Positions 15,069 through 23,696 of a DNA stretch of 47,156 bases are shown here, in pieces. The notes beneath the pieces were generated by a model. It did not search any database, was not told the DNA's origin, and saw only the letters and a list, made by a program, of their open reading frames with translations. Source of the stretch: Algoriphagus algorifonticola. Lineage in GTDB: Bacteria > Bacteroidota > Bacteroidia > Cytophagales > Cyclobacteriaceae. How positions within the stretch are numbered: the stretch's first letter is position 1; each line of letters opens with the position of its first letter. Made by a program: the position numbers and the translations under genes. The stretch covers positions 1-47,156 of the forward strand of contig NZ_VLOG01000063.1 in NCBI RefSeq assembly GCF_007655305.1, written 5' to 3'.

Positions 15069-16205
15069 ATGACCATTGGCCTTTTAAAAGAACCCGAGGG
15101 AGAACATCGGGTTGCCTTATTACCTGAAAGTGTAAAAAGCCTTATTTCCTTAGAAGTAAATGTGTGGGTGGAAAGCCAAGCTGGAAACCATGCTTTCGTT
15201 TCTGACACTGATTTTGAAAAATCAGGTGCAAAAATCTTCCAAAGGGAAGATGTCCTAAAAGCCGATTTGATCCTGGGAATCAATCCACCAACTTCTACAG
15301 AATTGGAAACTTTGAAAGCGGAACAAGTACTTGTATGTGTATTTCAGCCTCTTTCAAATAAAGGTTTGGTGGAAAGATTTTTAAAACTGGGCATCACGAG
15401 CTTCTCTATGGATAATGTCCCCAGAACTACCCGGGCACAGGCGATGGATATACTATCTTCCATGGCAACGGTGGCTGGATACAAGGCTGTTTTGATGGCA
15501 GCATCTCATTCCCCTCGTTTCTTCCCCATGTTTATGACCGCTGCTGGAAGCATCATTCCTTCCAAAGTTTTGGTCTTAGGTGCCGGGGTGGCAGGACTGC
15601 AAGCCATTGCCACTGCAAGACGCTTGGGTGCAGTTGTGGAAGCTTTCGACGTGCGTGCAGCTGCCGAAGAGGAAGTGAAAAGTTTGGGAGCCAAATTCAT
15701 CAAAGTGGAAGGCGCCAAGGATGAAGCCACAGCAGGAGGATATGCTGTCGAACAAAGCGAAGAATACAAAGCCAAACAGCAGGCATTGATCCAGGAGCAT
15801 GCTAAGAAATCAAATATCATCATCTGTACCGCTCAGATTCCCGGCAGAAAAGCTCCTCTATTGATCACCAAAGAAACAGTTGCCGAAATGGTTCCTGGAT
15901 CGGTCATCATAGACTTAGCTTCATCCTCTGGAGGAAACTGCGAGCTTACCCAAGACAATCAAACCATCAATTCCAATGGAGTCAGTATCCTTGGAAACTC
16001 CAATTTACCGAGCACCATGCCTTTGGATGCCAGTAAAATGTATGGAAAAAATATGGTCAATTTCCTCAAACTGATAATCGGAGAGTTTGGCGCTTTAAAC
16101 CTGAATTGGGATGATGATATTGTTTTCAACACCTGTGTCACTCACCAAGGAAGTATCCAAAGCGAACGCGTAAAATCAATCCTTTTCCCCAGAAATCCAG
16201 TCTAG
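15069..16205 (+). CDS. pntAA: NAD(P) transhydrogenase alpha subunit, soluble part (PntAA)
   Basis: NAD(H)-binding domain I of proton-translocating transhydrogenase, which transfers hydride between NADH and NADP+ at the inner membrane. The 378 residues show the alanine dehydrogenase/PNT N-terminal domain (KEPEGEHRVALLPESV at 7-22, NVPRTTRAQAMDILSSMA at about 116-133) and the NAD-binding domain with GAGVAG at 171-176 and FDVRAAAEEEVKSLGAKF. The three-subunit form (split alpha) is shown by the separate membrane gene three bases downstream. ATG 15069 fits the family start MTIGLLKE. Confidence 0.95.
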   Translation: MTIGLLKEPEGEHRVALLPESVKSLISLEVNVWVESQAGNHAFVSDTDFEKSGAKIFQREDVLKADLILGINPPTSTELETLKAEQVLVCVFQPLSNKGLVERFLKLGITSFSMDNVPRTTRAQAMDILSSMATVAGYKAVLMAASHSPRFFPMFMTAAGSIIPSKVLVLGAGVAGLQAIATARRLGAVVEAFDVRAAAEEEVKSLGAKFIKVEGAKDEATAGGYAVEQSEEYKAKQQALIQEHAKKSNIIICTAQIPGRKAPLLITKETVAEMVPGSVIIDLASSSGGNCELTQDNQTINSNGVSILGNSNLPSTMPLDASKMYGKNMVNFLKLIIGEFGALNLNWDDDIVFNTCVTHQGSIQSERVKSILFPRNPV

Positions 16206-16208
16206 ACT

Positions 16209-16520
16209 ATGGAAGAATTATTAAGCCTTTTTTATGAAAACAGGGAATTCATATTCCTGATCATCACCTCGGTATTTCTGGGAATTGAAGTGATATCGAA
16301 TGTTCCCGCTGTTCTTCACACTCCCTTGATGTCTGGCGCCAATGCGATTCATGGGGTCGTAATCATCGGCTCTATTATCATCATGCTCCAAGCAGATCCC
16401 AGCAACTACTATGCATTAATTCTGGGCTTTTTAGCAGTTATTCTGGGTACGCTGAATGTGGTGGGTGGATTTGTGGTCACCAACAGAATGCTCGAAATGT
16501 TTAAGAAAAAATCCAAGTAA
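16209..16520 (+). CDS. pntAB: NAD(P) transhydrogenase alpha subunit, membrane part (PntAB)
   Basis: A small membrane subunit of 103 residues with hydrophobic helices at about 15-33, 50-68 and 74-95, matching the domain II fragment of split transhydrogenases. HTPLMSGANAIHGVV is the conserved segment in this fragment, and FLAVILGTLNVVGGFVVTNRMLEMF is the closing helix. It sits three bases after pntAA and one base before pntB, so the three subunits are made from one message. Confidence 0.95.
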   Translation: MEELLSLFYENREFIFLIITSVFLGIEVISNVPAVLHTPLMSGANAIHGVVIIGSIIIMLQADPSNYYALILGFLAVILGTLNVVGGFVVTNRMLEMFKKKSK

Positions 16521-16521
16521 T

Positions 16522-17937
16522 ATGATGACAGATTTACTAGGACTCAGCATTTTGGAGCTTTGCTATATAGGCGCTTCTATTACGTTTATTTTGGGTTTGA
16601 AAATGCTCTCCAGCCCGGACAAGGCAAGAAAAGGGAATTTAATTGCCGGTTATGGAATGGGTTTGGCAATTATAGCAACCATACTTTTCAAAGAAGAACT
16701 TACTGCCGATAAATGGCTCAACTATACCCTTATCCTGGCTGGACTGATCATTGGAACTGTCATTGGCACCCGAATGGCGCTCAAAGTAAAAATGACTGCC
16801 ATGCCCCAGATGGTTTCTTTTTTCAATGGTATGGGAGGAGCCTGTGCTGCAGTCATTTCTCTTGTTGAATTCGATCATTTACGACATGGTCAGGAAACAG
16901 AATCAGGGATGCTTTTGGTAATTCTCTTGGGCTTGATTATTGGTTCGGTATCCTTCTCTGGCTCTATCGTAGCTTATGGGAAATTAGAAGGAAAAATCGG
17001 AGACAAAGCGCTTCCTGCAGGCCAATTCATCAATATTGCTCTGTTGATTTTATTATTTGGATTAGCTGCCTGGATGGTGGTAGTAGGATGCTCAGAAATG
17101 AGTTTCATCTATGCCTTGTTGTTTGCCTCTCTGCTTTATGGAGTTCTTTTTGTGATGCCAATTGGAGGTGCTGATATGCCGGTAGTCATTTCCTTGCTAA
17201 ATAGCTTCACTGGAATGGCCGCTGCATTTGGAGGCTTTTTGTATGGGAATCAAGCCATGCTGACAGGAGGGATTTTGGTAGGTTCAGCAGGAACTATTCT
17301 AACTGTACTCATGTGTACCGCTATGAATCGATCCTTGACCAACGTCATAATCGGATCTTTTGGAGGTGGTAGTAATAGCTCTTCCGGAAAAGAAGGAAGT
17401 CATGAAACTGTCAAAGAAATATCCGTCACTGATGCCGCAATTTTGCTTGCTTATGCCAATAAAGTAAGCGTAGTACCCGGGTACGGTTTGGCTGTGGCAC
17501 AAGCTCAGCACACTGTTCATAATCTGGAGAAAATTCTGGAAGAAAAGGGAGTAGAACTGACTTATGCGATTCACCCTGTAGCAGGAAGAATGCCTGGACA
17601 TATGAATGTATTATTGGCAGAAGCTGATGTTCCCTATCCAAAACTTTTGGAAATGGAAGATGCCAATGAATCTATGAATAGTGTCGATGTTGTGTTGGTC
17701 ATTGGAGCCAATGATGTAGTCAATCCAGCTGCAGAAAATGATCCTAATAGCCCTATTTTCGGAATGCCAATTATCAAGGTTTGGAATGCCAAAAATGTGA
17801 TCGTTCTAAAAAGATCCATGGGCAAGGGCTATGCAGGCATCGAAAACGAACTGTTTTTCCATCCGAAAAACAGGATGCTATTCGGAGACGCAAAAGATTC
17901 ACTTGAGAAATTGATAGCTGAGGTTAAAAACCTATAA
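16522..17937 (+). CDS. pntB: NAD(P) transhydrogenase beta subunit (PntB)
   Basis: Beta subunit with the membrane proton channel and NADP(H)-binding domain III. I place the start at ATG 16522, one base after the pntAB stop, giving 471 residues; a longer frame runs back to 16456 but would overlap pntAB and reads as an out-of-frame product. Eight or nine hydrophobic helices cover residues 1-270 (MPQMVSFFNGMGGACAA and the INIALLILLFGLAAW segment). A linker leads to domain III with VPGYGLAVAQAQHTV, HPVAGRMPGHMNVLLAEADVPY and VVLVIGANDVVNPAA, all classic NADP-site motifs. Its end is two bases from the converging TMEM220 gene. Confidence 0.96.
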   Translation: MMTDLLGLSILELCYIGASITFILGLKMLSSPDKARKGNLIAGYGMGLAIIATILFKEELTADKWLNYTLILAGLIIGTVIGTRMALKVKMTAMPQMVSFFNGMGGACAAVISLVEFDHLRHGQETESGMLLVILLGLIIGSVSFSGSIVAYGKLEGKIGDKALPAGQFINIALLILLFGLAAWMVVVGCSEMSFIYALLFASLLYGVLFVMPIGGADMPVVISLLNSFTGMAAAFGGFLYGNQAMLTGGILVGSAGTILTVLMCTAMNRSLTNVIIGSFGGGSNSSSGKEGSHETVKEISVTDAAILLAYANKVSVVPGYGLAVAQAQHTVHNLEKILEEKGVELTYAIHPVAGRMPGHMNVLLAEADVPYPKLLEMEDANESMNSVDVVLVIGANDVVNPAAENDPNSPIFGMPIIKVWNAKNVIVLKRSMGKGYAGIENELFFHPKNRMLFGDAKDSLEKLIAEVKNL

Positions 17938-17939
17938 AT

Positions 17940-18302
17940 CTATTCCTTCCAGGCTTTGATCAAACCGGGAAGCATCACCAAGGCGATAATCATCAAACCA
18001 AAAGTTTCTCTGGCTTCCTCCATTTGGGGAGTTTTCATGCTGAGATTCTTTTGTTCCAGTTCCTGTACAATCCAATCGCTAACAGACTCAGGCCAAAAAT
18101 ATATGGCTCCTACCAAGCAGGCTACCACTAATACAGTCAGGGGAATTTTTGGGAAAATGCCCCGAAAGCCTAAGAGGCAAAAGATAATAGCTACAACATA
18201 GGTACTTACCCAGACTTCGGGGTCAGGGTCATTGAATTGCCAATATGCAAAAAGGGCAAATAATACTGCCCAAGCAGCGTAAAATATTTTTGTGATATTC
18301 AT
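17940..18302 (-). CDS. Transmembrane family 220 protein
   Basis: A 120-residue membrane protein of the TMEM220 family, recognised by the first helix followed by FAYWQFNDPDPEVWVSTY, the conserved family motif. Four hydrophobic segments are visible (about 5-21, 31-48, 53-70 and 99-116). The family has no established function. It converges on pntB with only two bases between stops and lies 19 bases downstream of the gluconate dehydrogenase subunit 3-like gene, so those two leftward genes may share a transcript. Confidence 0.85.
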   Translation of the reverse strand: MNITKIFYAAWAVLFALFAYWQFNDPDPEVWVSTYVVAIIFCLLGFRGIFPKIPLTVLVVACLVGAIYFWPESVSDWIVQELEQKNLSMKTPQMEEARETFGLMIIALVMLPGLIKAWKE

Positions 18303-18321
18303 AGAAATTGGGAAAGATAAA

Positions 18322-18849
18322 CTAGGCTACATCCACACACCCAGAAAAACCTCCTGCCGCGACTTTATAGCCTCTATAATCCACCATTACTTCTTTAACC
18401 GTGGTAAATCCATAAATAGTCTGGGATTTCATGAGGTTAAAAAACTCTTTCTCCTGTTCAATTTCAGAATTAGCCATGGCCATCAAAATCTCCTCCCGTT
18501 CTGCCTGTTCTTTTTTCAGAAAGTTGGTTTTATCCAAAGCCTCCAACTGATTTCTCAACAGCAGATGGGTGTCTTCTTCATAGCAATATTCGAAAAGACG
18601 CAACAAGAATTTATCCGTACCTGTGCTCATAGCGCCGATGGGCTTTGCTTCAGGAGTAGGCGTTTTAGCAGGAAGTCCTTCCGGAATAATCGTATCCGCT
18701 ATGGCCGAAATCAATTTTTCCTCTTTCCAAGTAAAGAAGCCTTTGTGAGTCAATTGGTCTACCAACTCCCATTTCCAATCAGCAATTGCCAATCCTGCGA
18801 TTCCAAGTCCTGAGGCGCCCAGGATTTTTAGAGATTTTCTTCTGTTCAT
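18322..18849 (-). CDS. Gluconate 2-dehydrogenase subunit 3 family protein
   Basis: A 175-residue protein of the gluconate dehydrogenase small-subunit family. The N-terminus NRRKSLKILGASGLGIAGLA looks like a twin-arginine export signal. The family core is EEKLISAIADTIIPEG (about 43-58), then PIGAMSTGTDKFLLRLFEYCYEE, and ends with GYKVAAGGFSGC. Such subunits accompany a large FAD GMC-type oxidoreductase and a cytochrome c in the periplasm. No GMC oxidoreductase gene is in the window; a dihaem cytochrome c gene lies 1.8 kb away (20649) on the other strand. Partner and substrate are therefore unknown. Confidence 0.8.
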   Translation of the reverse strand: MNRRKSLKILGASGLGIAGLAIADWKWELVDQLTHKGFFTWKEEKLISAIADTIIPEGLPAKTPTPEAKPIGAMSTGTDKFLLRLFEYCYEEDTHLLLRNQLEALDKTNFLKKEQAEREEILMAMANSEIEQEKEFFNLMKSQTIYGFTTVKEVMVDYRGYKVAAGGFSGCVDVA

Positions 18850-18927
18850 AGCAATAAGGATAGATTTTCAAGTTAGGTTTTTTACAAATCCATTCAAAAA
18901 TGAGGCTTGATAATTCCACCAATGGCA

Positions 18928-18962
18928 AGAAAAAACTCCGACCTTAGGCCGGAGTTGATTAT
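18928..18962 (-). terminator. Terminator of the M20 peptidase gene
   Basis: AACTCCG (18934-18940) pairs with CGGAGTT (18950-18956), with inner CC/GG pairing around a short loop. On the minus strand a TTTTTTC run follows. It sits 18 bases past the stop of the gene ending at 18974. Confidence 0.8.
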
Positions 18963-18973
18963 TATCTAATTTT

Positions 18974-20410
18974 TTATTTTCTGTAATCCAACGGAGCTGT
19001 TCTATCTCCAACCAAGGCATCGTATTTAAACCCTTCTCCTTGTCTTCTTTTCAGCTCAGCCTGTGCTTCTGAAGTTACTTTTGGATTTTTGAATATATCT
19101 GAAGCTGTTAAAGCTAAGGTCTTTGCGGCGATCATCATACCTTTTTGACCAATGCTCGTTCCACCGGCGGCTACAGCCTGCCAAGTATGGGCAGATGTAC
19201 CCGGCACCCAAGTAGCAACATTCAATCCGGCCGTAGGTACCAACCAACTCACATCTCCTACATCAGTAGAACCTCCAGAACCTTTCTCATTTACCTCAAA
19301 TGGAGCGATTTTTTGGGCATCCTCTGGAGAGGTATTTACTCCGGAAGGAAAGGTCTTAATAATATCCTGAGCAAATTTTGTCTCTTCCGGGCTGTACTTC
19401 AAACCACCTACCATTTGAAGGTTTTTATGCATAATTCTGGACAAAGTCTCATTAGGGAGAAGATTGTAAACTCCATTGATCACCTCATACTCCATTTTAG
19501 TCTGTGTGCCTTGCGCAGCACCCTCAGCGGCGGCTACCATTTTGGCAAAGATCTCCTTAACCACTCTTGCATTCGGGTGTCTCACGTAATGATAAGATTC
19601 AGCAAATGCTGGAACTACGTTTGGAGCTTCACCTCCACGGGTGATTACATAGTGCATCCTTGTTTCTTGTGGTACATGTTCACGTAAAAGATTAACCATG
19701 AAATTCATCGCTTCCACCCCGTCTAAGGCAGATTTTCCTCTATCAGGAGCTGCAGCAGCGTGGGAAGCTTCACCGTAGAATCTGAATTTGGTAGAAATAT
19801 TAGCCAAAGATGAACTGGCAGAAGCATCATTTTTGGATCCAGGATGCCAGTGCAACATCGCGTCTACATCCTCCATAAGCCCTGCTCTAGCCATGTACAC
19901 TTTTCCTCCACCGCCTTCTTCAGCCGGTGTTCCATATACACGAATAGTTCCGGTAATTTTATTCTGTTGCATCCAGTCTTTTACGGCAATTCCTGCAGCG
20001 ACTGAGGCCGTACCAAAAAGATGATGGCCGCAGGCATGACCGGCTCCACCTTCCACAACTGGTTCTCTAAAAGGAGCTGCCTTTTGGGAGACTCCAGGCA
20101 AAGCATCAAACTCCGCCATAATCCCTACCACTGGAGCTCCTGAGCCAAATTCCGCCACAAATGCAGTAGGAATATCAGCCACTCCTGCTTTAACACTAAA
20201 TCCGGCATCTTTTAAAGTCTTTTGCAAAAGCTCAGAGCTCTCAGTTTCCAAATATCCCAATTCAGGATTGGACCAAATTTGCTTGGAAATCGCACCATAA
20301 AATTCAGCCTTTTGATCCAGGCTATTCAAAATTGTTTTTTCCTGTGCCATGGAAAAATTAGCCCAGAGCATAGCAAACAATAGAATGTATGTCTTTCTTT
20401 TAGATATCAT
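18974..20410 (-). CDS. Secreted M20 family amidohydrolase (AbgB-like)
   Basis: A 478-residue protein with a Sec signal peptide (MISKRKTYILLFAMLW to about residue 22, MAQ cleavage). The M20D amidohydrolase fold has VVGIMAEFDALPGVS and GAGHACGHHLFGTASVAAGIA (metal-binding Cys/His cluster), GTPAEEGGGGKVYMARAG (catalytic Glu pair), MLHWHPGS, and the dimerisation lid KFRFYGEASHAAAAPDRGKSALDG. It resembles the AbgB group, which hydrolyses p-aminobenzoyl-glutamate and related amides. The periplasmic location and substrate here are inferred. It ends at its own terminator and is divergent from the cytochrome c gene. Confidence 0.88.
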   Translation of the reverse strand: MISKRKTYILLFAMLWANFSMAQEKTILNSLDQKAEFYGAISKQIWSNPELGYLETESSELLQKTLKDAGFSVKAGVADIPTAFVAEFGSGAPVVGIMAEFDALPGVSQKAAPFREPVVEGGAGHACGHHLFGTASVAAGIAVKDWMQQNKITGTIRVYGTPAEEGGGGKVYMARAGLMEDVDAMLHWHPGSKNDASASSSLANISTKFRFYGEASHAAAAPDRGKSALDGVEAMNFMVNLLREHVPQETRMHYVITRGGEAPNVVPAFAESYHYVRHPNARVVKEIFAKMVAAAEGAAQGTQTKMEYEVINGVYNLLPNETLSRIMHKNLQMVGGLKYSPEETKFAQDIIKTFPSGVNTSPEDAQKIAPFEVNEKGSGGSTDVGDVSWLVPTAGLNVATWVPGTSAHTWQAVAAGGTSIGQKGMMIAAKTLALTASDIFKNPKVTSEAQAELKRRQGEGFKYDALVGDRTAPLDYRK

Positions 20411-20648
20411 AAATTTAGTTTTGATTAATTGGTAAGGTTAGTCGAAAATACGGCTGAAATACAGCTCAGGCAAAGATTTTTACAGGAAAAAATAGAATCT
20501 GCATTTAAGCAGCTTGATCAATTCTTTGAAAAATGCCATTCTAATATTCAATTATTTTTTCATTTACAGAAATATTGATTTTATACCCAAAAATTTCCAT
20601 CTAATTTTTATTATTTGTACTTTTCTGATAACCAAACCTTTACGCACC

Positions 20649-21635
20649 ATGAATAAATTATTTAAAATCCTAGGCTGGATGTTAGGGGCAATTGTTTTAC
20701 TTCTTCTTTGCGTTTTCGCCTACCTCAACATTGTTTTTCCCAAGGTATCACCTGCAGAAGATTTGAAAATTGAGTACACCGCTGACCGAATCGAAAGAGG
20801 AGCTTATCTCGCCAATCATGTAGCCGTCTGTATGGACTGCCACTCTCAACGGGATTTCTCATTATTTTCGGGTCCTCCTGCCCCCGGAACACTTGGTAAA
20901 GGAGGAGATAGATTTGATCACGGGATGGGTTTCCCAGGTGTATTTTACGCCAAAAACATCACTCCATTTGGGATTTCAGACTATTCAGACGGAGAACTTT
21001 ATCGACTCATAACTACCGGAGTGACCAATGATGGGAGAGCTATGTTCCCACTCATGCCATATAAGTATTATGGAAAAATGGATCCTGAAGATATTTATGA
21101 CATCATTGCCTATATACGTTCATTACCAAGTGTAGAAAGTGAAGTTCCTGATTCCAAAGCAGATTTTCCAGTAAGTCTAATCCTTAACACCTTACCAAAA
21201 GATCCCGAGCCAATGAAAAAACCAAACCCGGCTGATCAGGTGGCTTATGGAAAATACCTTGTGAATGCTTCAGGCTGTATAGAATGTCATACTCAAGCAG
21301 ACCCTCAAGGAATGATCATTCAGGAAGTAGCATTCGAAGGAGGTAGAGATTTTCCTTTTCCTGATGGGTCAAAAGTAACCTCATCCAATATTACTCCTGA
21401 CCCTGAAACAGGGATCGGAAATTGGGACGAAGCAACATTTGTTCAAAGATTTAAACAATACACCGATTCAGCTTATGTGATCCCTCAAGTTCCCCAGGGA
21501 GAATTTAACACCATTATGCCTTGGACTATGTATGCCGGAATGACAGAACAAGACCTGAAAGCGATTTATGCTTATCTGAGAACACTCGAACCCAAACGGA
21601 ATCAGGTAATTCGCTTTACAGCCTCAGCCAACTAA
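20649..21635 (+). CDS. Membrane-anchored dihaem cytochrome c
   Basis: From ATG 20649 a 328-residue protein. The longer open frame from 20514 begins with 45 hydrophobic, low-complexity codons that read as leader sequence, so I reject it. An uncleaved N-terminal helix (about 7-29) anchors it facing the periplasm. Two c-type haem motifs occur: CMDCH at 61-65 and CIECH at 210-214, each in a half of similar layout (RGAYLANHVAVCMDCH; YGKYLVNASGCIECH). It is an electron carrier for periplasmic dehydrogenases, as in alcohol or gluconate dehydrogenase cytochrome subunits (three haems in those, two here). The partner is unknown; the nearby subunit 3-like protein is a candidate by inference. Confidence 0.88.
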   Translation: MNKLFKILGWMLGAIVLLLLCVFAYLNIVFPKVSPAEDLKIEYTADRIERGAYLANHVAVCMDCHSQRDFSLFSGPPAPGTLGKGGDRFDHGMGFPGVFYAKNITPFGISDYSDGELYRLITTGVTNDGRAMFPLMPYKYYGKMDPEDIYDIIAYIRSLPSVESEVPDSKADFPVSLILNTLPKDPEPMKKPNPADQVAYGKYLVNASGCIECHTQADPQGMIIQEVAFEGGRDFPFPDGSKVTSSNITPDPETGIGNWDEATFVQRFKQYTDSAYVIPQVPQGEFNTIMPWTMYAGMTEQDLKAIYAYLRTLEPKRNQVIRFTASAN

Positions 21636-21640
21636 GCTAA

Positions 21641-21670
21641 AGCCCTGAAGAAATTCAGGGTTTTCTTTTG
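21641..21670 (+). terminator. Terminator of the cytochrome c gene
   Basis: A perfect 7-bp stem CCCTGAA (21643-21649), GAAA tetraloop and TTCAGGG (21654-21660), followed by TTTTCTTTTG. It lies six bases after the stop at 21635. Confidence 0.88.
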
Positions 21671-21796
21671 CAATGTGATCCTAATCACAAAACCCAAAGA
21701 CTTTTTGGATGTATTTTAGGGTCTAAATGGGAAGACTGACCCTTTCCAAAAATCTCGTATTCAGAGATTTTCTTTACCATTAACCCAAAAATAACC

Positions 21797-23467
21797 ATGA
21801 AAGCAAGTAGAAGAAAATTCCTTTCCCAACTGGGAGCAATCGGTACAGGAACAGGCCTTCTTAGTCTTGGCAGTCTTCCTGCTGAAGCTGAACCTAAAGA
21901 AAAAGACAAGAGCTCTTTCACCATCAGTATTTTTCAAACCACGGATGTGCATTGCCAAATCCATCCACATGATGAGTTATTCTGGGAAAATGATCAGGCT
22001 GTCTATCGAAAAACGGGAGGATATGCCCATCTCAAAACATTTCTGGATAAGGAGAAAGCAAAAGCTGAACACAGCTTTGTCATAGATACGGGGGATATGT
22101 TTCAAGGCTCCGAGCTATCTGTAAGGACAACGGGTGAAGCGATGGTCCCTCTCCTCAACGAAATGGGTTATGACCTATACCTTCCCGGAAATTGGGAGGT
22201 GATTTATTACAAAAAAGCCATGCAGCATTTATTGGGTTCGCTTCATGCCCCAAAAATCTGCGCCAATATGTATCACGACCTGGGAGAGGAGACAAAAGGC
22301 GAGCTGATCTTTCCTCCTTACCATATCTGGACAGTAAATGGTGTCAAAATAGGTTTCTTGGGGTATACCGATCATTTGGTCCCTATCCGACAGTCCCCTA
22401 ACTACAGCAAAGGGATCATCTATACCAAACCGGAAGAAAATCTAGCTCACTACGTGGATGTCCTTCGGAATCAGGAGAAATGTGCTTTTGTAGCGATTAT
22501 TGCCCATTTAGGTCTTTCACAACAGATTCACTTGGCTAATATTCCGGCTTGTGAGGGAGTGGATTATATACTCGGTGGAGATACCCATGAAAGAGTAAGA
22601 AAACCTATTCAATCAAAATATGCCAAAGTGGTAGAGCCCGGCGCTTTCGGTTCATTTGTAGGCAAGCTGGAATTAAAAATTCAAGATGGAAAGGTGGTGT
22701 CTGATCACTATGAATTGCTGGAGGTATCCGCAACAGAAAATAAAGCCGACCCAAAAATATCTCAACTCATCAAGAATAATGAAGGACCTTTTCAAGAGGA
22801 TATTTTTGAAATTGCCGGATATAGTACTCTTCCGCTCTACCGGTACTTTGTTATAGAAAACCCTATAGACACCATGATTCTGGATGCCGTGAGTTGGCAG
22901 GTTCCAGAGGTAGATATAGTCCTTTCAAATGGTTTTAGGTTTTGTCCTCCCAACACGACTCCTGACAAAACTGGAAATATCCCCATCACCAACGGATACA
23001 TTTTCGATATGCTGCCCGTGGATTCTATGATTCGTACCGGTAAAGTAACTGGACAACAAATTCAGGAATGGTTGGAAAAGGAATTGAACAATGTATTTGC
23101 AAAAGACGCATCCAAACGATTTGGAGGATGGGTCATCAAATTCAGAGGAATGGAAATCGAATTTTTGGCTTTTGGAGAGGAAGGTCAACGGGTTCAGAAG
23201 GCATTGATTCATGGAAAACAAATTGATCCTGATAGAGTGTACAGCATTTGTGCCTGTGAAAGAGATGGAGACCCTGATGATATGCTTTGCCGATTCAAAG
23301 GTGTCATGGAAACAGAAAACACTGCCTATACTTTGCATCAGGCGATGAAAAATTATCTGGCAGCCAATTCGCCGGTAAGTCCTATCGCCCCCAAATCTGC
23401 TGTGGCACTCGATGCTCCTCCTACTTTACTTACCCAGGTTTACGGCGTAGATTATCAGTTTAAATAA
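21797..23467 (+). CDS. Tat-exported 5'-nucleotidase/SoxB-like metallophosphoesterase
   Basis: A 556-residue secreted two-domain phosphoesterase. The N-terminus SRRKFLSQLGAIGTGTGLL is a twin-arginine signal. The metallophosphatase domain has TDVH (49-52), DTGD (97-100), GNWE (131-134), AHLG (236-239) and GDTHE (261-265). The C-terminal 5'-nucleotidase domain begins near residue 340 and contains LSNGFRFCPP and ITNGYIFDMLPVDSM. The usual GNHE catalytic His is Trp133 here, a change I recall from SoxB thiosulfohydrolases, so a non-nucleotide substrate is possible. No other sox genes are visible. Nucleotidase activity is therefore uncertain. Confidence 0.85.
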   Translation: MKASRRKFLSQLGAIGTGTGLLSLGSLPAEAEPKEKDKSSFTISIFQTTDVHCQIHPHDELFWENDQAVYRKTGGYAHLKTFLDKEKAKAEHSFVIDTGDMFQGSELSVRTTGEAMVPLLNEMGYDLYLPGNWEVIYYKKAMQHLLGSLHAPKICANMYHDLGEETKGELIFPPYHIWTVNGVKIGFLGYTDHLVPIRQSPNYSKGIIYTKPEENLAHYVDVLRNQEKCAFVAIIAHLGLSQQIHLANIPACEGVDYILGGDTHERVRKPIQSKYAKVVEPGAFGSFVGKLELKIQDGKVVSDHYELLEVSATENKADPKISQLIKNNEGPFQEDIFEIAGYSTLPLYRYFVIENPIDTMILDAVSWQVPEVDIVLSNGFRFCPPNTTPDKTGNIPITNGYIFDMLPVDSMIRTGKVTGQQIQEWLEKELNNVFAKDASKRFGGWVIKFRGMEIEFLAFGEEGQRVQKALIHGKQIDPDRVYSICACERDGDPDDMLCRFKGVMETENTAYTLHQAMKNYLAANSPVSPIAPKSAVALDAPPTLLTQVYGVDYQFK

Positions 23468-23487
23468 ATAAGTTGCTTTTTCACCCT

Positions 23488-23629
23488 ATGAGGCTGTCTC
23501 AAAAGTGCAATTTGTCACATTGAGCGAAGTCGAAATGTTGGCCACAACGATAGAAATGGCCTTCGACTCCCTGCCTGCGTCAGACAGGCGCTCAAGCTTA
23601 CACTAGAGCTATTTATGAGACAGCCTCAT
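23488..23629. mobile_element. MITE-like element with 14-bp terminal inverted repeats
   Basis: ATGAGGCTGTCTCA (23488-23501) and TGAGACAGCCTCAT (23616-23629) are perfect inverted repeats bounding 142 bases without a gene. The interior has GAGCGAAGTCGAA and CTTCGACTCC arms and CGTCAGACAGGCGCT (23578-23592), which recurs in reverse at 30919-30933. GGCTGTCTCA ends resemble those of some insertion sequences of Bacteroidota. No transposase is present. A T-rich tract follows, so it may also act as a terminator after the phosphoesterase gene. Confidence 0.6.
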
Positions 23630-23696
23630 TTTTGTTTTACGAACAAGCTTGTACAACTGACGTTAACCTTCTAATTTCCCGATTAAAATCTTCTCT

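Noticed and set aside
16456..16521. Extended start for pntB
   Set aside because: It would overlap pntAB in another frame and add 22 residues that do not resemble PntB.
20514..20648. Extended N-terminus for the cytochrome c gene
   Set aside because: The extra 45 codons are AT-rich leader; the start at 20649 gives the normal anchor helix and haem domain.
23468..23696. Full insertion sequence at the 14-bp inverted repeats
   Set aside because: Only 142 bases lie between the termini, too short for a transposase.
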